From positions 33,860-97,859 of the forward strand of contig JAFQJH010000006.1 of NCBI GenBank assembly GCA_017415025.1: DNA of 64,000 nucleotides, in the 5' to 3' direction. Each line of letters opens with the position of its first letter. Position 1 is the stretch's first letter. Source of the stretch: Clostridia bacterium (lineage in GTDB: Bacteria > Bacillota > Clostridia > Oscillospirales > Acutalibacteraceae). The notes below the pieces were generated by a model. That model did not search any database and had not been told where the DNA came from. It was given only the letters and a program-made list of their open reading frames with translations. Below, one piece after another: positions 49,875 through 57,853 of the stretch. The position numbers were made by a program, and so were the translations under genes.

Positions 49875-50248
49875 TGAAATCACTTGAAGAATTGATGGCT
49901 ATCCGTGACAAGGCGAGAGCATCAATGACCGACCGTGAGGGTACAGGCGAAGGCATCCGTGTTGTTGTCGGTATGGCAACCTGCGGTATCGCAGCAGGCG
50001 CAAGACCCGTTCTCAACGCTTTTGTTGAGGAGGTCGCAAAGAGAGGTCTCAAAAACGTTACGGTTGCTCAGACAGGCTGTATCGGTATGTGCCAGTATGA
50101 GCCTATCGTTGAAGTATTCGCACCGGGCAAGGAAAAGGTTACTTATGTTAAGCTCAATCCTGAAAACGTGCCCGAAATCGTTGCTAACCATATCGTAAAC
50201 GGCAATCCCGTTGTCGAGCTTACGGTTGGCGCTATCGTTAAAGACTAA
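49874..50248 (+). CDS. hndB: [2Fe-2S] ferredoxin-like subunit (HndB type)
   Basis: 124 residues. A thioredoxin-like ferredoxin with cluster cysteines in VVVGMATCGIAAGA (one) and QTGCIGMCQYEP (two); the usual fourth cysteine is not obvious, as in other HndB-like proteins. It is the small electron-carrier partner in HndABCD-type hydrogenases. Start overlaps the HATPase stop; 12 bases separate it from the NuoF-like gene. Confidence 0.88.
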   Translation: MKSLEELMAIRDKARASMTDREGTGEGIRVVVGMATCGIAAGARPVLNAFVEEVAKRGLKNVTVAQTGCIGMCQYEPIVEVFAPGKEKVTYVKLNPENVPEIVANHIVNGNPVVELTVGAIVKD

Positions 50249-50260
50249 GGAGGAAAAACA

Positions 50261-52048
50261 ATGTATCGTTCACACGTTCTTGTCTGCGGCGGTACCGGTT
50301 GTACCTCCTCTCACAGTGCCGAGATCATCGAAGCTCTTGAGTCAGAGCTCAAGGCAAAGGGTCTCGAAAATGAGATTAAGGTTATCAAAACCGGTTGCTT
50401 CGGACTTTGCGCATTAGGTCCCATTATGATCGTATATCCCGAAGGCTGCTTCTACAGCGAGGTTAAGGTTGAGGACGTTCCCGAAATCGTTGAAGAGCAT
50501 CTTCTCAAGGGCCGTATGGTTAAGCGTCTTATCTATGATGAGACAATCACTCAGGACGAAATCAAGCCCCTGAATGAAACAAACTTCTATAAAAAGCAGA
50601 ACAGAATCGCTCTTCGTAACTGCGGTGTTATCGACCCCGAAAGCATCGAGGAGTATATCGCAATGGACGGCTACCAGGCTCTTGCAAAGTGTCTTACTGA
50701 GATGACACCTGAAGAGGTTATCCAGGTAGTTAAGGATTCAGGTCTTCGCGGCCGTGGCGGCGGCGGATTCCCGACTGGCCTCAAGTGGAGCTTCACAGCA
50801 AAGAATGCAGCAGACCAGAAGTATGTTGTATGTAACGCTGACGAAGGTGACCCGGGTGCATTCATGGACCGTTCAGTTCTTGAGGGCGACCCCCACTGTA
50901 TCGTTGAGGCTATGACAATCTGCGGTTACGCAACAGGCGCAACTGAAGGTTACGTTTACGTTCGTGCCGAGTATCCGATCGCTGTTGCACGTCTTGATAA
51001 GGCTATCAGAGACGCTCGTGAAAACGGTCTTCTCGGTAAAAACATCTTTGATTCAGGCTTTGACTTTGATCTTCACATCCGTCTCGGTGCAGGTGCATTC
51101 GTTTGCGGTGAGGAAACAGCTCTTATGACTTCAATCGAGGGCAACCGCGGTGAGCCGCGTCCCCGTCCTCCGTATCCTGCAGTTAAGGGTCTCTTCGGCA
51201 AGCCGACAACAGAAAACAACGTTGAGACATTTGCTAACATTCCGCAGATTATCCTCCACGGTGCAGAATTCTTCTCATCAATGGGTACAGAGAAGTCAGC
51301 AGGTACAAAGGTATTTGCTCTCGGCGGTAAGATTAACAATACAGGTCTTGTTGAGGTTCCGATGGGTACAACTCTCCGCGAGGTTATCGAAGATATCGGC
51401 GGCGGTATTCCCAACGGCAAGAAGTTCAAGGCTGCACAGACAGGCGGTCCTTCAGGCGGATGTATTCCCGCTTCTCTTATGGATACACCTATCGACTACG
51501 ACAACCTCACAGCTATCGGCTGTATGATGGGTTCAGGCGGACTTATCGTTATGGACGAGGACAACTGTATGGTTGATATCGCAAAGTTCTTCCTCGACTT
51601 CACAGTTGATGAGTCCTGCGGTAAGTGTACTCCGTGCCGTATCGGTACAAAGAGAATGATGGAAATCCTTGAAAAGATTACAGACGGTAAGGCTACTCTT
51701 GCTGATCTTGATGAGCTCGAAAAGCTTGCATATTACATCAAGGAAAATTCACTCTGCGGTCTTGGTCAGACAGCTCCCAACCCTGTTCTTGCAACTCTCC
51801 GCTTCTTCAAGGATGAGTACATTGCTCATATCGTTGACAAGAAGTGTCCCGCAGGCGTATGTAAGGCTCTCCTCAGCTACTCAATCGTTGCTGATAAGTG
51901 TAAGGGCTGTACTCTCTGTTCAAGAAAGTGCCCCGTCGGCGCAATTTCAGGTACAGTCAAAGAGCCTCATACAATCGACACAACAAAGTGTATCAAGTGC
52001 GGCGTATGTATGGATTCTTGTAAGTTCGGCGCAATTATTAAGAAATAA
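50261..52048 (+). CDS. hndC: NuoF-like NAD(P)H-binding subunit of hydrogenase (HydB/HndC)
   Basis: 595 residues in three parts. The N-terminal thioredoxin-like [2Fe-2S] domain has VCGGTGCTSS and KTGCFGLC. The NuoF core has the NADH/FMN loops GLRGRGGGGFPTGLKW and CNADEGDPGAFMDR, GAFVCGEETALMTSIEGNRG, and the 4Fe-4S site SCGKCTPCRIGTKRM. The C-terminal domain has two more 4Fe-4S sites in CKGCTLCSRKCPVGAI and CIKCGVCMDSCKFGAI. It oxidises or reduces NAD(H) via FMN, the probable bifurcation site. AAGGAGG lies before the ATG; hydA follows after 14 bases. Confidence 0.95.
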   Translation: MYRSHVLVCGGTGCTSSHSAEIIEALESELKAKGLENEIKVIKTGCFGLCALGPIMIVYPEGCFYSEVKVEDVPEIVEEHLLKGRMVKRLIYDETITQDEIKPLNETNFYKKQNRIALRNCGVIDPESIEEYIAMDGYQALAKCLTEMTPEEVIQVVKDSGLRGRGGGGFPTGLKWSFTAKNAADQKYVVCNADEGDPGAFMDRSVLEGDPHCIVEAMTICGYATGATEGYVYVRAEYPIAVARLDKAIRDARENGLLGKNIFDSGFDFDLHIRLGAGAFVCGEETALMTSIEGNRGEPRPRPPYPAVKGLFGKPTTENNVETFANIPQIILHGAEFFSSMGTEKSAGTKVFALGGKINNTGLVEVPMGTTLREVIEDIGGGIPNGKKFKAAQTGGPSGGCIPASLMDTPIDYDNLTAIGCMMGSGGLIVMDEDNCMVDIAKFFLDFTVDESCGKCTPCRIGTKRMMEILEKITDGKATLADLDELEKLAYYIKENSLCGLGQTAPNPVLATLRFFKDEYIAHIVDKKCPAGVCKALLSYSIVADKCKGCTLCSRKCPVGAISGTVKEPHTIDTTKCIKCGVCMDSCKFGAIIKK

Positions 52049-52062
52049 GGAGTGTGTCAGAT

Positions 52063-53808
52063 ATGGAAATGATTAATATTAAAATAAATGGCATGCCCTA
52101 CAGTGTGCCTAACGGTATTACAATTCTTGAGGCTGCACGTTATGCAGGTATCGAAATTCCGACACTCTGCTACCTCAAGAAGATGAACGAGATCGGCGCT
52201 TGCCGTATCTGTATGGTTGAAGTCAAGGGCGCAAGAAGCCTTGTTTCAGCTTGCGTATTCCCCGTAAACGAGGGAATGGAAATTTCTACAAATTCACAGA
52301 AGGTTCGTGAGTCAAGAAAGACTACTCTTGAGCTCATCCTTTCAACACATAACCGTAAGTGCCTTTCTTGCGTAAGAAGCGGCAACTGCGAGCTTCAGAA
52401 GCTCTGTAAGGAGTACGGCGTTGAAGATGAAGGCCGTTTTGACGGTGTTCTTCCTGAGTTCAACTTCGACGATTCTATGGCTCATATGGTTCGCGATAAC
52501 AGCAAGTGTATCCTTTGCCGCCGCTGCGTTGCAGCTTGCGACAATCAGGCTATCTCTGTTATCGGTGCAAACGCTCGTGGCTTTGACACATGCATCACTT
52601 CTCCCTTCGAGAAGAAGATTCAGGAATATTCCTGTATTTCCTGCGGTCAGTGTATCGTAAGCTGCCCGACAGGCGCACTCTACGAGAAGGACAGCACAGC
52701 AGACGTTCTTGCTGCTATCAATGATCCGGACAAGTACGTTGTTGTTCAGACTGCTCCTGCAGTCCGTGCAGCTCTCGGTGAAGAGTTCGGCTACGAAATC
52801 GGCACAAACGTTGAGGGCAAGATGGTTACAGCTCTCCGTCGCCTTGGCTTTGACAAGGTATTCGATACAAACTTCGCTGCTGACCTTACAATTATGGAAG
52901 AGTCACAGGAGCTTATCGAAAGAATTACAAACGGCGGCAAGCTTCCGATGATCACATCCTGCTCACCGGGTTGGATCAGATACTGCGAGTTCTACTATCC
53001 CGAGCAGCTTGACCACCTTTCAACCTGTAAGTCACCGCAGCAGATGTTCGGCGCAACAATCAAGACCTGGTATGCTCAGAAGATGGGCATCGACCCCGAG
53101 AAGATTGTTTCCGTCAGCGTAATGCCCTGTACTGCAAAGAAGTTCGAAATCGGCAGAGACGATCAGAACGCAGCAGGTATGGCAGATGTTGATTACTCAA
53201 TCACAACTCGTGAGCTTGCAAGAATGATCAAGGGCGCAGGCATCAACTTCAACATTCTTCCCGAAGAGGCATTCGACAGCCCGCTCGGCGAGGGTTCAGG
53301 TGCTGCAGTTATCTTCGGCGCAACAGGCGGTGTTATGGAGGCAGCTCTCCGTACAGCAGTTGAGAAGATTACAGGCAAGACTCTTGATAACGTAGACTTC
53401 ACAGAGGTCCGCGGTATGGAAGGTGTTAAGGAAGCAACTTATGCAGTCGGCGATCTTGAGGTTAAGGTTGCTGTTGCAAGCGGTACAGCAAACGCAAAGA
53501 CACTTATGGAGAAGGTTAAGGACGGTACAAGCGAGTACCACTTCATCGAGATCATGGGTTGTCCGGGCGGCTGTATCAACGGCGGCGGCCAGCCGATCGT
53601 AGATGCAACAACACGTAACTTTGAAGACTTCAAGGCAAAGCGTGCATCTGCTCTTTACACAATTGATAAGAACAACGCAAACCGTAAGTCTCACGAGAAC
53701 GAGGCTATCAAGCGCGTTTACAGCGAGTTCTTCGGAGAGCCCGGCAGCCACAAGGCACACGAGATTCTCCACACATCTTATGTAAAGCGCAACCTTTACA
53801 ACAACTGA
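52063..53808 (+). CDS. hydA: [FeFe] hydrogenase catalytic subunit (HydA/HndD)
   Basis: 581 residues from the ATG at 52063; a GTG nine bases earlier sits too close to AAGGAG. N-terminal 2Fe-2S domain (GACRICMVEVKGA), His-ligated 4Fe-4S (HNRKCLSCVRSGNCELQ), two ferredoxin clusters (CILCRRCVAACDNQ, CISCGQCIVSCPTGA), then the H-cluster domain: L1 TSCSPGW near residue 299, L2 MPCTAKKFE near 353 and L3 MGCPGGCINGGGQP near 497. L1 has Ser where many hydrogenases have the proton-relay Cys. It makes or uses H2. No maturation genes (hydE, F, G) are in this window. Codon use is as biased as in pyruvate:ferredoxin oxidoreductase. Confidence 0.96.
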   Translation: MEMINIKINGMPYSVPNGITILEAARYAGIEIPTLCYLKKMNEIGACRICMVEVKGARSLVSACVFPVNEGMEISTNSQKVRESRKTTLELILSTHNRKCLSCVRSGNCELQKLCKEYGVEDEGRFDGVLPEFNFDDSMAHMVRDNSKCILCRRCVAACDNQAISVIGANARGFDTCITSPFEKKIQEYSCISCGQCIVSCPTGALYEKDSTADVLAAINDPDKYVVVQTAPAVRAALGEEFGYEIGTNVEGKMVTALRRLGFDKVFDTNFAADLTIMEESQELIERITNGGKLPMITSCSPGWIRYCEFYYPEQLDHLSTCKSPQQMFGATIKTWYAQKMGIDPEKIVSVSVMPCTAKKFEIGRDDQNAAGMADVDYSITTRELARMIKGAGINFNILPEEAFDSPLGEGSGAAVIFGATGGVMEAALRTAVEKITGKTLDNVDFTEVRGMEGVKEATYAVGDLEVKVAVASGTANAKTLMEKVKDGTSEYHFIEIMGCPGGCINGGGQPIVDATTRNFEDFKAKRASALYTIDKNNANRKSHENEAIKRVYSEFFGEPGSHKAHEILHTSYVKRNLYNN

Positions 53809-53819
53809 TTATAAAATTA

Positions 53820-53848
53820 AACGCCCTTACTGCGGTAGGGGCGTTTTT
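53820..53848 (+). terminator. Terminator of the hydrogenase operon
   Basis: AACGCCC pairs with GGGCGTT, followed by TTTTT. Confidence 0.8.
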
Positions 53849-53884
53849 GTTGTCAAGAGTAGAGATTCATCCCTGCCGAGGGTT

Positions 53885-54158
53885 GCAAATTTTAATTTGT
53901 CGGGATATTTTGCTTTTGCTGTTGCTAACTTTGAGCTGTCGCCCCTGAAAGGGGAGATGTCACGAAGTGACAGAGGGGTTCGTTGCAAAGCAACGAGGGA
54001 AACAAGATATAACAAAGAACTTTTTTGTCGCTGACGCTCCACCCATCCGCCCTGTCGGGCACCTTCCCTTTCAGAGAAGGTTGCTTGTCTTTAGCTTGTT
54101 TCAAATTTAAAAATATATCGACAACCCCCAACTCATCCGGCAGACTAAATTTTGTTTT
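53885..54158. repeat. Composite repeat region: fragment of the 160-bp repeat interrupted by another element
   Basis: GCAAATTTTAATTTGTCGGG (from ~53886) matches an end of the 160-bp family. It is followed by an element with CCCCTGAAAGGGG (~53941), TGTCACGAAGTGACA, TTGCAAAGCAA and a distal CCTTTCAGAGAAGG (~54070). Nested insertion of one repeat type in another is inferred. Confidence 0.6.
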
Positions 54159-54230
54159 GTAGGGCACGGCGCTTGCCGCCGCCTAAAATATATCCAGATT
54201 TAAAGGACGGTCGAGGACGCCCGTCCCTAC
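54159..54230 (+). repeat. REPIN-like pair, diverged copy
   Basis: Left unit GTAGGGCACGGCGC..., a short spacer, and a right unit GGACGGTCGAGG...GTCCCTAC identical to the right unit of the 160-bp repeats. Confidence 0.8.
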
Positions 54231-54254
54231 GTGGTGAACTGTAAATCGTGCTTT

Positions 54255-54309
54255 GCCCTCCTTGCCTAAAGGAGGGTGGCGCGGCGTAAGCCGTGACGGG
54301 AGGATTGTT
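54255..54309 (+). repeat. Solo copy of the DUF559-cassette repeat family
   Basis: Same order as 40751-40806: CCCTCCTT/AAGGAGGG hairpin, GCGGCGTAAGCCGTG palindrome, then GGGAGGATTGTT. No nuclease gene follows. Confidence 0.75.
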
Positions 54310-54396
54310 AGACTTTAAATTTTACAATCCATCAATCGCTCCGCGTCAGCCTGAAAAACCAAGCCATATCAACAACAAAAGAAACCGATTAAAAAT

Positions 54397-54424
54397 TAAA
54401 AAGAGCTCTCAACGAGCTCTTTTT
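54397..54424 (-). terminator. Terminator of the second XRE gene
   Basis: AAAAAGAGCTC pairs with GAGCTCTTTTT and includes the stop codon; T-rich in both directions. Confidence 0.8.
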
Positions 54425-54761
54425 AATTTTTCTTAAATTTATCAAGTTCAACAAGAATATTATAAATATGCTTTTGCTCACATAAAGATTTTGAAGCGAT
54501 TATCTCATAACACTCAAAAGGAATACTTTCATCGTTACTGTTTGTTTCTTCGAGCAATTCAAATAATTTTGAAAGAGGGATATTCAAAGCACGAGAGATT
54601 TTCTCGACACTTTCAAGTGTTGCGTTTTTCTCGCCGCGTTCAAGCTGACCGATATACGTTGGATGACAACTTGAAAGCTCTGCCAGTTTTTCTTGGCTGA
54701 TGCCAAGCTCGTTACGATAATTTCTTATGCGTTGACCTACAATTTTCGCAATATTGCTCAT
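54423..54761 (-). CDS. XRE-family transcription regulator
   Basis: 112 residues. Residues ~8-66 form the helix-turn-helix (RIRNYRNELGISQEKLAEL, then CHPTYIGQLERGEKN as the recognition helix), as in SinR or ComR-like proteins. The 40-residue tail (SIPFECYEIIASKSLCEQ) may dimerise. Base composition is AT-rich against its surroundings. It is divergent from a promoter at 54831-54859 whose -10 lies in a 13-bp inverted repeat, a likely autoregulatory operator. The ribosome binding site is weak. Confidence 0.9.
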   Translation of the reverse strand: MSNIAKIVGQRIRNYRNELGISQEKLAELSSCHPTYIGQLERGEKNATLESVEKISRALNIPLSKLFELLEETNSNDESIPFECYEIIASKSLCEQKHIYNILVELDKFKKN

Positions 54762-54830
54762 ATGTCAAACAGCCTTTCTTTTAATCTTGATAATAGTCTA
54801 AAAATATTAAAAGAAATTATCCATATACTA

Positions 54831-54859
54831 TTGATATTATTATCTAATGGTGATATACT
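54831..54859 (+). promoter_or_regulatory. Promoter for a structured RNA, divergent from XRE
   Basis: TTGATA (54831-54836), 17-nt spacer, TATACT (54854-54859). Confidence 0.65.
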
Positions 54860-54899
54860 ATAAATATTATATAGTGGTAAATTTAAATTTATAGTATAT
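54853..54899 (+). promoter_or_regulatory. Inverted repeat, probable XRE operator
   Basis: ATATACTATAAAT (54853-54865) is exactly inverted at 54887-54899; the left arm covers the -10 box. Confidence 0.5.
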
Positions 54900-55036
54900 T
54901 TTACCAATAAAGCCAAATACTTCAAAAAACTAATACCGATGGGCTGCTCCGCAAGGCCGGCTCGTGTTTGAAAAAAACAACAATTAATGGGGTATGGTGG
55001 CTTTTGCCGACGGAAGTAACGATCCGTCGGTTTTTT
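54866..55036 (+). ncRNA. Candidate structured RNA with nested stems and terminator
   Basis: AAGCCA (54910-54915) pairs with TGGCTT (54998-55003), ATAC (54917-54920) with GTAT (54992-54995), TTCAAA (54921-54926) with TTTGAA (54967-54972), enclosing a GC-rich core (GGGCTGCTCCGCAAGGCCGG). A terminator (CCGACGG/CCGTCGG then six T) follows at once. There is no plus-strand gene downstream, so it is free-standing and not a riboswitch. Family not recognised. Confidence 0.5.
55007..55036 (+). terminator. Terminator of the structured RNA candidate
   Basis: CCGACGG (55007-55013) pairs with CCGTCGG (55024-55030), then TTTTTT. Confidence 0.85.
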
Positions 55037-55039
55037 GCA

Positions 55040-55070
55040 AACAAAAAGCAGAGCTGTTAGCTCTGCTTAA
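55040..55070 (-). terminator. Terminator of the aromatic operon
   Basis: On the minus strand AAGCAGAGC pairs with GCTCTGCTT, followed by TTTTG. Confidence 0.8.
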
Positions 55071-55071
55071 A

Positions 55072-55506
55072 TTATCTTCCGTATTTATCTTTAAGATACT
55101 CCATAGCCATTATATAGCCGTCGAAGCCGTAGCCGGCGATTGTTTTTTCTGCATACATTCCGACATAGGAAATTTTGCGGAAATCCTCGCGCGAATTGAC
55201 GTCCGAAATGTGCACCTCGCACGTCGGAATCTGTACCGCCTTGAGCGCATCAAGAATGGCAACGCTTGTGTGCGTATATGCCGCAGGGTTGATAACAATG
55301 CCGTCAGCCTTTCCGAGTGCATCCTGAATTTTATCAACAATCGCGCCTTCGTGATTGCTCTGGAAAAGCTCAACACTCACCTGCATTTCGTCCGCCTTTG
55401 TTTTTATAAGATTACAAAGGTCGTTGTAGGTGCTTTTTCCGTAAATGTCAGGCTCGCGGATGCCGAGCATATTGATGTTCGGTCCGTTGATTACTAAAAT
55501 ATGCAT
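55072..55506 (-). CDS. aroQ: 3-dehydroquinate dehydratase, type II
   Basis: 144 residues. ILVINGPNINMLGIREPDIYG is the type II start, with the catalytic Tyr in DIYG; NPAAYTHTSVAI and EVHISDVNSREDFR hold the remaining active-site Asn, His and Arg. The dodecameric enzyme removes water from 3-dehydroquinate in the shikimate pathway. Its start lies 13 bases inside the aroE-aroK gene, and it is the last gene of the operon, followed by a terminator. Confidence 0.96.
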   Translation of the reverse strand: MHILVINGPNINMLGIREPDIYGKSTYNDLCNLIKTKADEMQVSVELFQSNHEGAIVDKIQDALGKADGIVINPAAYTHTSVAILDALKAVQIPTCEVHISDVNSREDFRKISYVGMYAEKTIAGYGFDGYIMAMEYLKDKYGR

Positions 55507-56717
55507 TTTATCACCCTTTCGGTTGTAGTTTCTGCGTCGGGACTTACTTCAACGGTAAAGTCCGCAAATGCCTCATAGGTGTCCTTGCGCGCCTCGTATA
55601 TTTTTCTTACGGCATCCTCGTCCTTGGAGAGCGGTCTGCCGTCGAGCGCAAGAAGAGACAAATCTTTTTTAAGATAAACTATCGTGCCGTTCTGTGCGAG
55701 AGCGTCACGGTTTTCTTTTTTCATAACCGCACCGCCGCCCGTTGCGATAATTTTCGCAAGAGCTTTTCCTGTGTTTTTACAGGCATCGGTTTCAAGCGCG
55801 CGGAAGAAGGGCTCGCCCTCTTTTTCGAAAATCTCGGGGATTGCACGTCCGTCAGCCTTTACGATTTCGTTGTCGGTGTCGAGCAACTCTCTGCCGAGTT
55901 TTTCGGAAAGGAGCTTGCCGACGGTCGATTTTCCGCAGCCGGGCATACCGATGAGAACAATGTTTTTCTGCTCGTTGAGAATGGCATTGTAAACGCGGTC
56001 GATTGTCTCATCACCAAGCTTTTGCTCAATGAACTGCTCGGCTGAACGCAAGGCCTGGGCAACGAGCATTGTCAGCCCGTTGGCGTGGGGGATGCCCAGC
56101 TCTTCGGCATCAAGAAGAAAGCGCGTTTTGCACGGGTTATAGATGAGGTCAAGCGCACATTCGAGCTTCGTGAATTTTGAAAGGTCAACGAGCCGTTCAC
56201 CGTTGTTCGGATACATTCCGACGGGGGTTGTGTTGACGATAATATCGGCATCATAATGCTTTGCAATGTTTTCATAGTTGTTCTCACCGCTGCGGCTGAC
56301 AACAATAATTTCCCTCGCACCGAGGTCTTTTGCAACAGTGCATACGGTAAGGCTCGCACCGCCGCTGCCGAGCACAAGAACTTTTTTGTTTTTGTAATCA
56401 GCGCCGCAGCTTTTGGACATATAATCAAAACCGAAATAGTCGGTGTTGTCGCCGTAAAGCGTACCGTCAGCACGGCGGATGACGGTGTTGACACTGCCGA
56501 TTTTTTTTGCCGTTTCGGAAAGAGCGTCGCAATGCTTGTATGCATCAACCTTATATGGAATTGTAACGTTATAGGCTTTCAGTGTCTTGTCCGCGAAAAA
56601 TTCATCGAGCTCATCGGGCTCACGGCAAAAAAGCTCGTAGGGATAGTCGCCGAAATGCGCGTGAATCTGCGGTGAGAGACTGTGTGAAAGCTTGCGACCG
56701 AGTAAACCGTACATCAT
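55494..56717 (-). CDS. Fusion: shikimate dehydrogenase plus shikimate kinase
   Basis: About 407 residues from ATG 56717, which overlaps the pheA stop (TGATG); ATG 56714 is the alternative. Residues ~1-250 are AroE: GRKLSHSLSPQIHA, NVTIPYK (catalytic Lys), NTDYFGF and NADP loop LGSGGASLTVC. Residues ~255-407 are AroK: IGMPGCGKSTVG (P-loop), DTDNEI (shikimate-binding Asp), FRALE and TGGGAV. Two consecutive... reduction and phosphorylation steps of the pathway thus occur in one chain. Both halves are full length. Each motif is intact. Confidence 0.94.
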   Translation of the reverse strand: MMYGLLGRKLSHSLSPQIHAHFGDYPYELFCREPDELDEFFADKTLKAYNVTIPYKVDAYKHCDALSETAKKIGSVNTVIRRADGTLYGDNTDYFGFDYMSKSCGADYKNKKVLVLGSGGASLTVCTVAKDLGAREIIVVSRSGENNYENIAKHYDADIIVNTTPVGMYPNNGERLVDLSKFTKLECALDLIYNPCKTRFLLDAEELGIPHANGLTMLVAQALRSAEQFIEQKLGDETIDRVYNAILNEQKNIVLIGMPGCGKSTVGKLLSEKLGRELLDTDNEIVKADGRAIPEIFEKEGEPFFRALETDACKNTGKALAKIIATGGGAVMKKENRDALAQNGTIVYLKKDLSLLALDGRPLSKDEDAVRKIYEARKDTYEAFADFTVEVSPDAETTTERVIKCIF

Positions 56718-57853
56718 CAGTCCTCCGTATAGCTGCCGAGATAGGTGAATGCTTCGCAATCGTTTTCGAGCTCTGCAATAAGCTCCTTGAATTCGGGGGA
56801 ATAGACGGAAGCATCAATGTCGAAATAGAACATAAATTCAAAATTACTGCCCGAAATCGGACGGCTTTCAAGCTTGGTCAGGTTAAGACCGAGAGCCGCA
56901 AAGCGTGCAATGATGTTGTAAAGTGAGCCGGGCTTATGCGGAACGGTGAGCATAAGGCTGGTCTTTTTTGCACCGGGATAAATCTCGGGGGTTTTGGAAA
57001 TGCAGATAAATCTTGTGTAATTGTTCTGCGTGTTGAGCACGTTGCCCGAAAGCACGCGCAGGCCGTAAAGCTCGGCACAATCCTTTGAGCCGATGGCCGC
57101 AATATCTGTTCTGCCCGATTCGGCAACGATTTTTGCCGCCTCCGCCGTATTTTTGCAGACGTGCGCCTTAACGCCGAGACTGCTGATGAAAGCCGAGCAC
57201 TGGTTGAGAGCCTGCTCGTGGGAGTAAATTTCCTTTATCGAGCTGATGCTCGCACCGCTGTTTGCGAGGAGCTTGTGCTCAATGCAAAGCTTTGTGCTGT
57301 GCGTAATATAGAAATTATATTTTGACATCAGGTCGTAAACCTGATTTACAGAGCCTGCGGCACTGTTTTCCACGGGCAGAATACCGTAACGGCAAAGTCC
57401 GCTGTCAACCGCCTTAAAAACGTCCTCAAATCCGCCGAAATACATAATGCTCGGATAGGTGAAAATCTTTTCGCAGGCGTGCTGTGAGTATGCACCCTCA
57501 ACACCCTGACACGCAACCGTTGCGCGGTTCGGTCGCTCTTTCGGAGTTTCTGCGGTAACCTTTTCGATTTTTTCGAGAAGTGCGGATTTTTTGGAATTGA
57601 TACTGCGCTGATATGAACAGCTTACGTCAAAAATCGTCTGATATAGCACACGCGTATATTCGCTGAATTCGGGACTGATTTTCTCCGTAACCTTGTTGAT
57701 AACCTCGCGCTCTCTGCCCTTGTCGGAGACGGGGAGTCCGTTTGCGCGCTTGTAGTCTGCAATTGCGGAGGCTGTGCGCATACGCTTTTCAAAAAGCTCA
57801 ACGAGCTGATTGTCGATTGAATCTATTTCCTGTCGTAAATCTTTAATATCCAT
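56717..57853 (-). CDS. pheA: Bifunctional chorismate mutase / prephenate dehydratase
   Basis: 378 residues. Residues ~1-90 are an AroQ-class chorismate mutase helix bundle (LRQEIDSIDNQLVELFEKRM). Residues ~112-285 are prephenate dehydratase (ACQGVEGAYSQHAC, PVENSAAGSVNQVYDL, with the TRF motif in NYTRFICIS). The last ~80 residues are an ACT domain (PHKPGSLYNIIARFAALGLNLTKLESRP), the usual Phe feedback site; ESRP is the Phe-binding motif. It makes phenylpyruvate from chorismate. It starts directly after the aroC stop codon. Confidence 0.96.
   Translation of the reverse strand: MDIKDLRQEIDSIDNQLVELFEKRMRTASAIADYKRANGLPVSDKGREREVINKVTEKISPEFSEYTRVLYQTIFDVSCSYQRSINSKKSALLEKIEKVTAETPKERPNRATVACQGVEGAYSQHACEKIFTYPSIMYFGGFEDVFKAVDSGLCRYGILPVENSAAGSVNQVYDLMSKYNFYITHSTKLCIEHKLLANSGASISSIKEIYSHEQALNQCSAFISSLGVKAHVCKNTAEAAKIVAESGRTDIAAIGSKDCAELYGLRVLSGNVLNTQNNYTRFICISKTPEIYPGAKKTSLMLTVPHKPGSLYNIIARFAALGLNLTKLESRPISGSNFEFMFYFDIDASVYSPEFKELIAELENDCEAFTYLGSYTED

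Noticed and set aside
54910-55003. Signal recognition particle RNA or tmRNA
   Set aside because: The conserved loop sequences of those RNAs are missing although size and structure are suggestive.
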